From JARDZI01 sp041639705 (GTDB taxonomy: Bacteria > Bacillota > Clostridia > Clostridiales > Caloramatoraceae), in assembly GCA_041639705.1 (NCBI GenBank), contig JBEQBT010000184.1, positions 1-6,909 of the forward strand: DNA of 6,909 nt, written 5' to 3'. Shown here in pieces: positions 6,116 to 6,909 of this stretch. Within the stretch, counting starts at the first letter, position 1. The number at the start of each line of letters is the position of its first letter. Both the position numbers and the translations under genes were made by a program. The notes below the pieces were generated by a model. It searched no databases. It saw nothing but the letters and a program-made list of their open reading frames with translations, and had not been told where the DNA came from.

Positions 6116-6379
6116 ATGGAGTGTACAAAAACCGACTTGTTAAAAAGACTGAGAAGGATTGAAGGACAAATTAAAGGCATACAAAGAATGGTTGAAAAGG
6201 ATGAATGCTGTAATGATGTATTAATCCAGATTGCTGCAGTAAGAGCGGCCATCAATAAAGTCGGCGGACTTATGCTAGAAAACTACTCGAAATCCTGTAT
6301 TAGAAATGCTGCTGAAAATGAATCCCAAGATGGCAATGTGGATGAGCTTATTAATACTATATTGAAGTTTATGAAATGA
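6116..6379 (+). CDS. CsoR/FrmR/RcnR-family transcriptional repressor with Cys-Tyr-Cys site
   Basis: 87-aa all-helical DUF156 protein. Members are DNA-binding oligomers that release their operator when they bind a metal ion or react with sulfane sulfur or formaldehyde. Family features: LLKRLRRIEGQIKGIQRMVE (8-27), Cys31-Cys32, VLIQIAAVRAAINKVGGLMLEN (35-56), then YSKSC ending at Cys61. Aligned to M. tuberculosis CsoR, the Cu(I) ligands Cys36, His61 and Cys65 correspond to Cys32, Tyr57 and Cys61, so the histidine is missing. Cys3 and Cys31 are extra cysteines. Loss of the His with both Cys kept is also the pattern of CstR persulfide sensors, which suggests thiol chemistry rather than copper; this is inference. 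Ribosome binding site GGATGGAGG (6101-6109). No copper or sulfur gene is adjacent in the window, so its target is unknown. Confidence 0.9.
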   Translation: MECTKTDLLKRLRRIEGQIKGIQRMVEKDECCNDVLIQIAAVRAAINKVGGLMLENYSKSCIRNAAENESQDGNVDELINTILKFMK

Positions 6380-6419
6380 AATACAACAGCTGTAAATATA
6401 ACAGCTGTTGTATTTTTTT
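6379..6419 (+). terminator. Strong intrinsic terminator after the CsoR-family gene
   Basis: A perfect 15-bp stem, AAATACAACAGCTGT (6379-6393) with ACAGCTGTTGTATTT (6401-6415), has a 7-nt loop and is followed by T to 6419. Its first base is the last base of the stop codon. The A/T-rich base of the stem could let it work in both directions. Confidence 0.94.
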
Positions 6420-6469
6420 AACAGGTGCTGTATACTTTATATTGATTTTATTGTTATATTAGGCATCAC

Positions 6470-6598
6470 AATATATGAAAGTGAGACTCTGTCATTCTGA
6501 ACGCAGTGAAGAAGCTTAGTGGGTATTAAGATCCTTCACTGCATTCAGGATGACAAATAGGTTTTTATAGCAATGACATGGACACTTTCATTTATATT
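6470..6598. repeat. Outer inverted repeat enclosing the palindromic repeat
   Basis: ATGAAAGTG (6475-6483) is matched by CACTTTCAT (6583-6591); beyond that AATAT (6470-6474) pairs with ATATT (6594-6598) past two unpaired T. It surrounds the repeat at 6491-6554, giving a nested structure of about 129 bp. Nine-base direct copies of TTATATTAG lie at 6454-6462 and 6592-6600, partly overlapping the outer arm; they could be a target duplication, but are AT-rich and not exactly at the ends of the inverted repeat. Confidence 0.45.
6491..6554. repeat. Dispersed-type palindromic repeat (GTCATTCTGA family)
   Basis: Two 21-base arms (6491-6511 and 6534-6554) pair throughout, with two positions as G-U. 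The left arm starts GTCATTCTGAACGCAGTGAA and the right arm ends TTCAGGATGAC. Sequences of the form GTCATTCTGA-GC...GTGAAGAATCTTA are, from general knowledge, scattered in many copies between genes of clostridia and other bacteria. The inner CTTA/TAAG lengthens the hairpin. It does not end in a T run, so it is not an obvious terminator. Confidence 0.72.
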
Positions 6599-6632
6599 AG
6601 TACGGTACTTTAATGGTTGAAGGAGTGATTTA

Positions 6633-6909
6633 ATGCAATTTCATGGAGAATTATTAGACATTCTTATTAAATATGTAGAAGAAGGTATACATGTAATAGA
6701 TTCAAATGGTAAAACAATAATATACAATAAGGCAATGGAAGGACTTGAGGGACTTGCAGGCGCTGATGTTATGGATAAAAAGCTTTTAGAGGTTTTTCCA
6801 AGTTTAAATGAGACAACCAGTACTCTTTGCAGAGTATTGAACACTGGAGAGCTAATAATGGATAAATATCAAAACTATGTTAATAAATTAGGCTATAATA
6901 TTACCGCTG
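6633..6909 (+). CDS. PAS-domain regulator, probably sigma-54-dependent activator of RocR type (3' end missing)
   Basis: The first 92 codons are present; the frame stays open to the window edge. ATG at 6633 follows AAGGAG (6620-6625), 7 nt away. The product starts MQFHGELLDILIKYVEEGIHVIDSNGKTIIYNKAMEGLEG when read in pieces: a short helix, then a PAS domain (about 8-90) with the GIHVIDSNGKTIIYN core, the LEGL segment, LLEVFPSLNE and STLCRVLNTGE. These match the sensory N-terminus of RocR-like activators of arginine or ornithine use in Firmicutes, where an AAA+ domain that contacts sigma-54 and a Fis-type helix-turn-helix follow. Those domains lie outside the window, so the sigma-54 assignment is inferred from the PAS type. 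It sits after a terminator and a repeat, so it is its own transcription unit; I see no clear promoter. An 11-bp dyad AGTACGGTACT (6599-6609) is near where a start would be. Confidence 0.75.
   Translation, partial: MQFHGELLDILIKYVEEGIHVIDSNGKTIIYNKAMEGLEGLAGADVMDKKLLEVFPSLNETTSTLCRVLNTGELIMDKYQNYVNKLGYNITA

Noticed and set aside
6599..6609. AGTACGGTACT dyad as an operator for the PAS regulator
   Set aside because: Only five bases per arm and no known site matches; mentioned with the gene but not called.
6641..6844. 67-aa minus-strand open frame
   Set aside because: It is antisense to the well-supported PAS-domain gene and has no ribosome binding site.

Overview
The window looks like a piece of a low-GC Firmicutes chromosome, most likely a clostridium or close anaerobic relative. 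It is AT-rich, has strong AGGAGG-type ribosome binding sites and sigma-A-type promoters, and its proteins are clostridial in character: HemZ, a cysteine-rich HisRS, a TcdA with a C-x3-C-x-C tail, and a RocR-like PAS regulator. All recognised genes are on the plus strand. I name no species.

Layout. 1-920 is the 3' part of hemZ, a radical SAM coproporphyrinogen III dehydrogenase family gene cut by the window edge. 921-1046 is a dense regulatory gap: a promoter with perfect consensus hexamers (TTGACA, 17 bp, TATAAT) overlaps the hemZ stop, and is followed by what looks like the 3' expression platform of a T-box leader without room for its tRNA-reading Stem I. 1047-4099 is the hisS-aspS operon (histidyl- and aspartyl-tRNA synthetases), closed by a strong terminator. 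4144-4553 holds no gene but contains a 129-bp imperfect palindrome of unknown nature and then an extended -10 promoter. 4554-4743 is a 6S RNA gene, recognised by its fold, its GGACACCCACCU-type 3' motif and its aspS / tcdA location. 4791-5543 is tcdA (t6A-to-ct6A dehydratase family). 5606-6379 is a two-gene unit, a yajQ-family gene with a TTG start and a CsoR-family repressor gene, with its own promoter and terminator. 6420-6632 carries a dispersed-type palindromic repeat nested in a longer inverted repeat. 6633 to the end is the start of a PAS-domain regulator resembling sigma-54 activators of the RocR type.

How the genes fit together. Much of the window concerns translation and its global control: two aminoacyl-tRNA synthetases, a tRNA position-37 modification enzyme and 6S RNA, which sequesters the housekeeping RNA polymerase. 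I found no convincing new defence or metabolic system. The observations most worth following are the shortened T-box leader of hisS, the unexplained palindrome between aspS and 6S RNA, and the CsoR-family repressor that lacks the histidine of the Cu(I) site.
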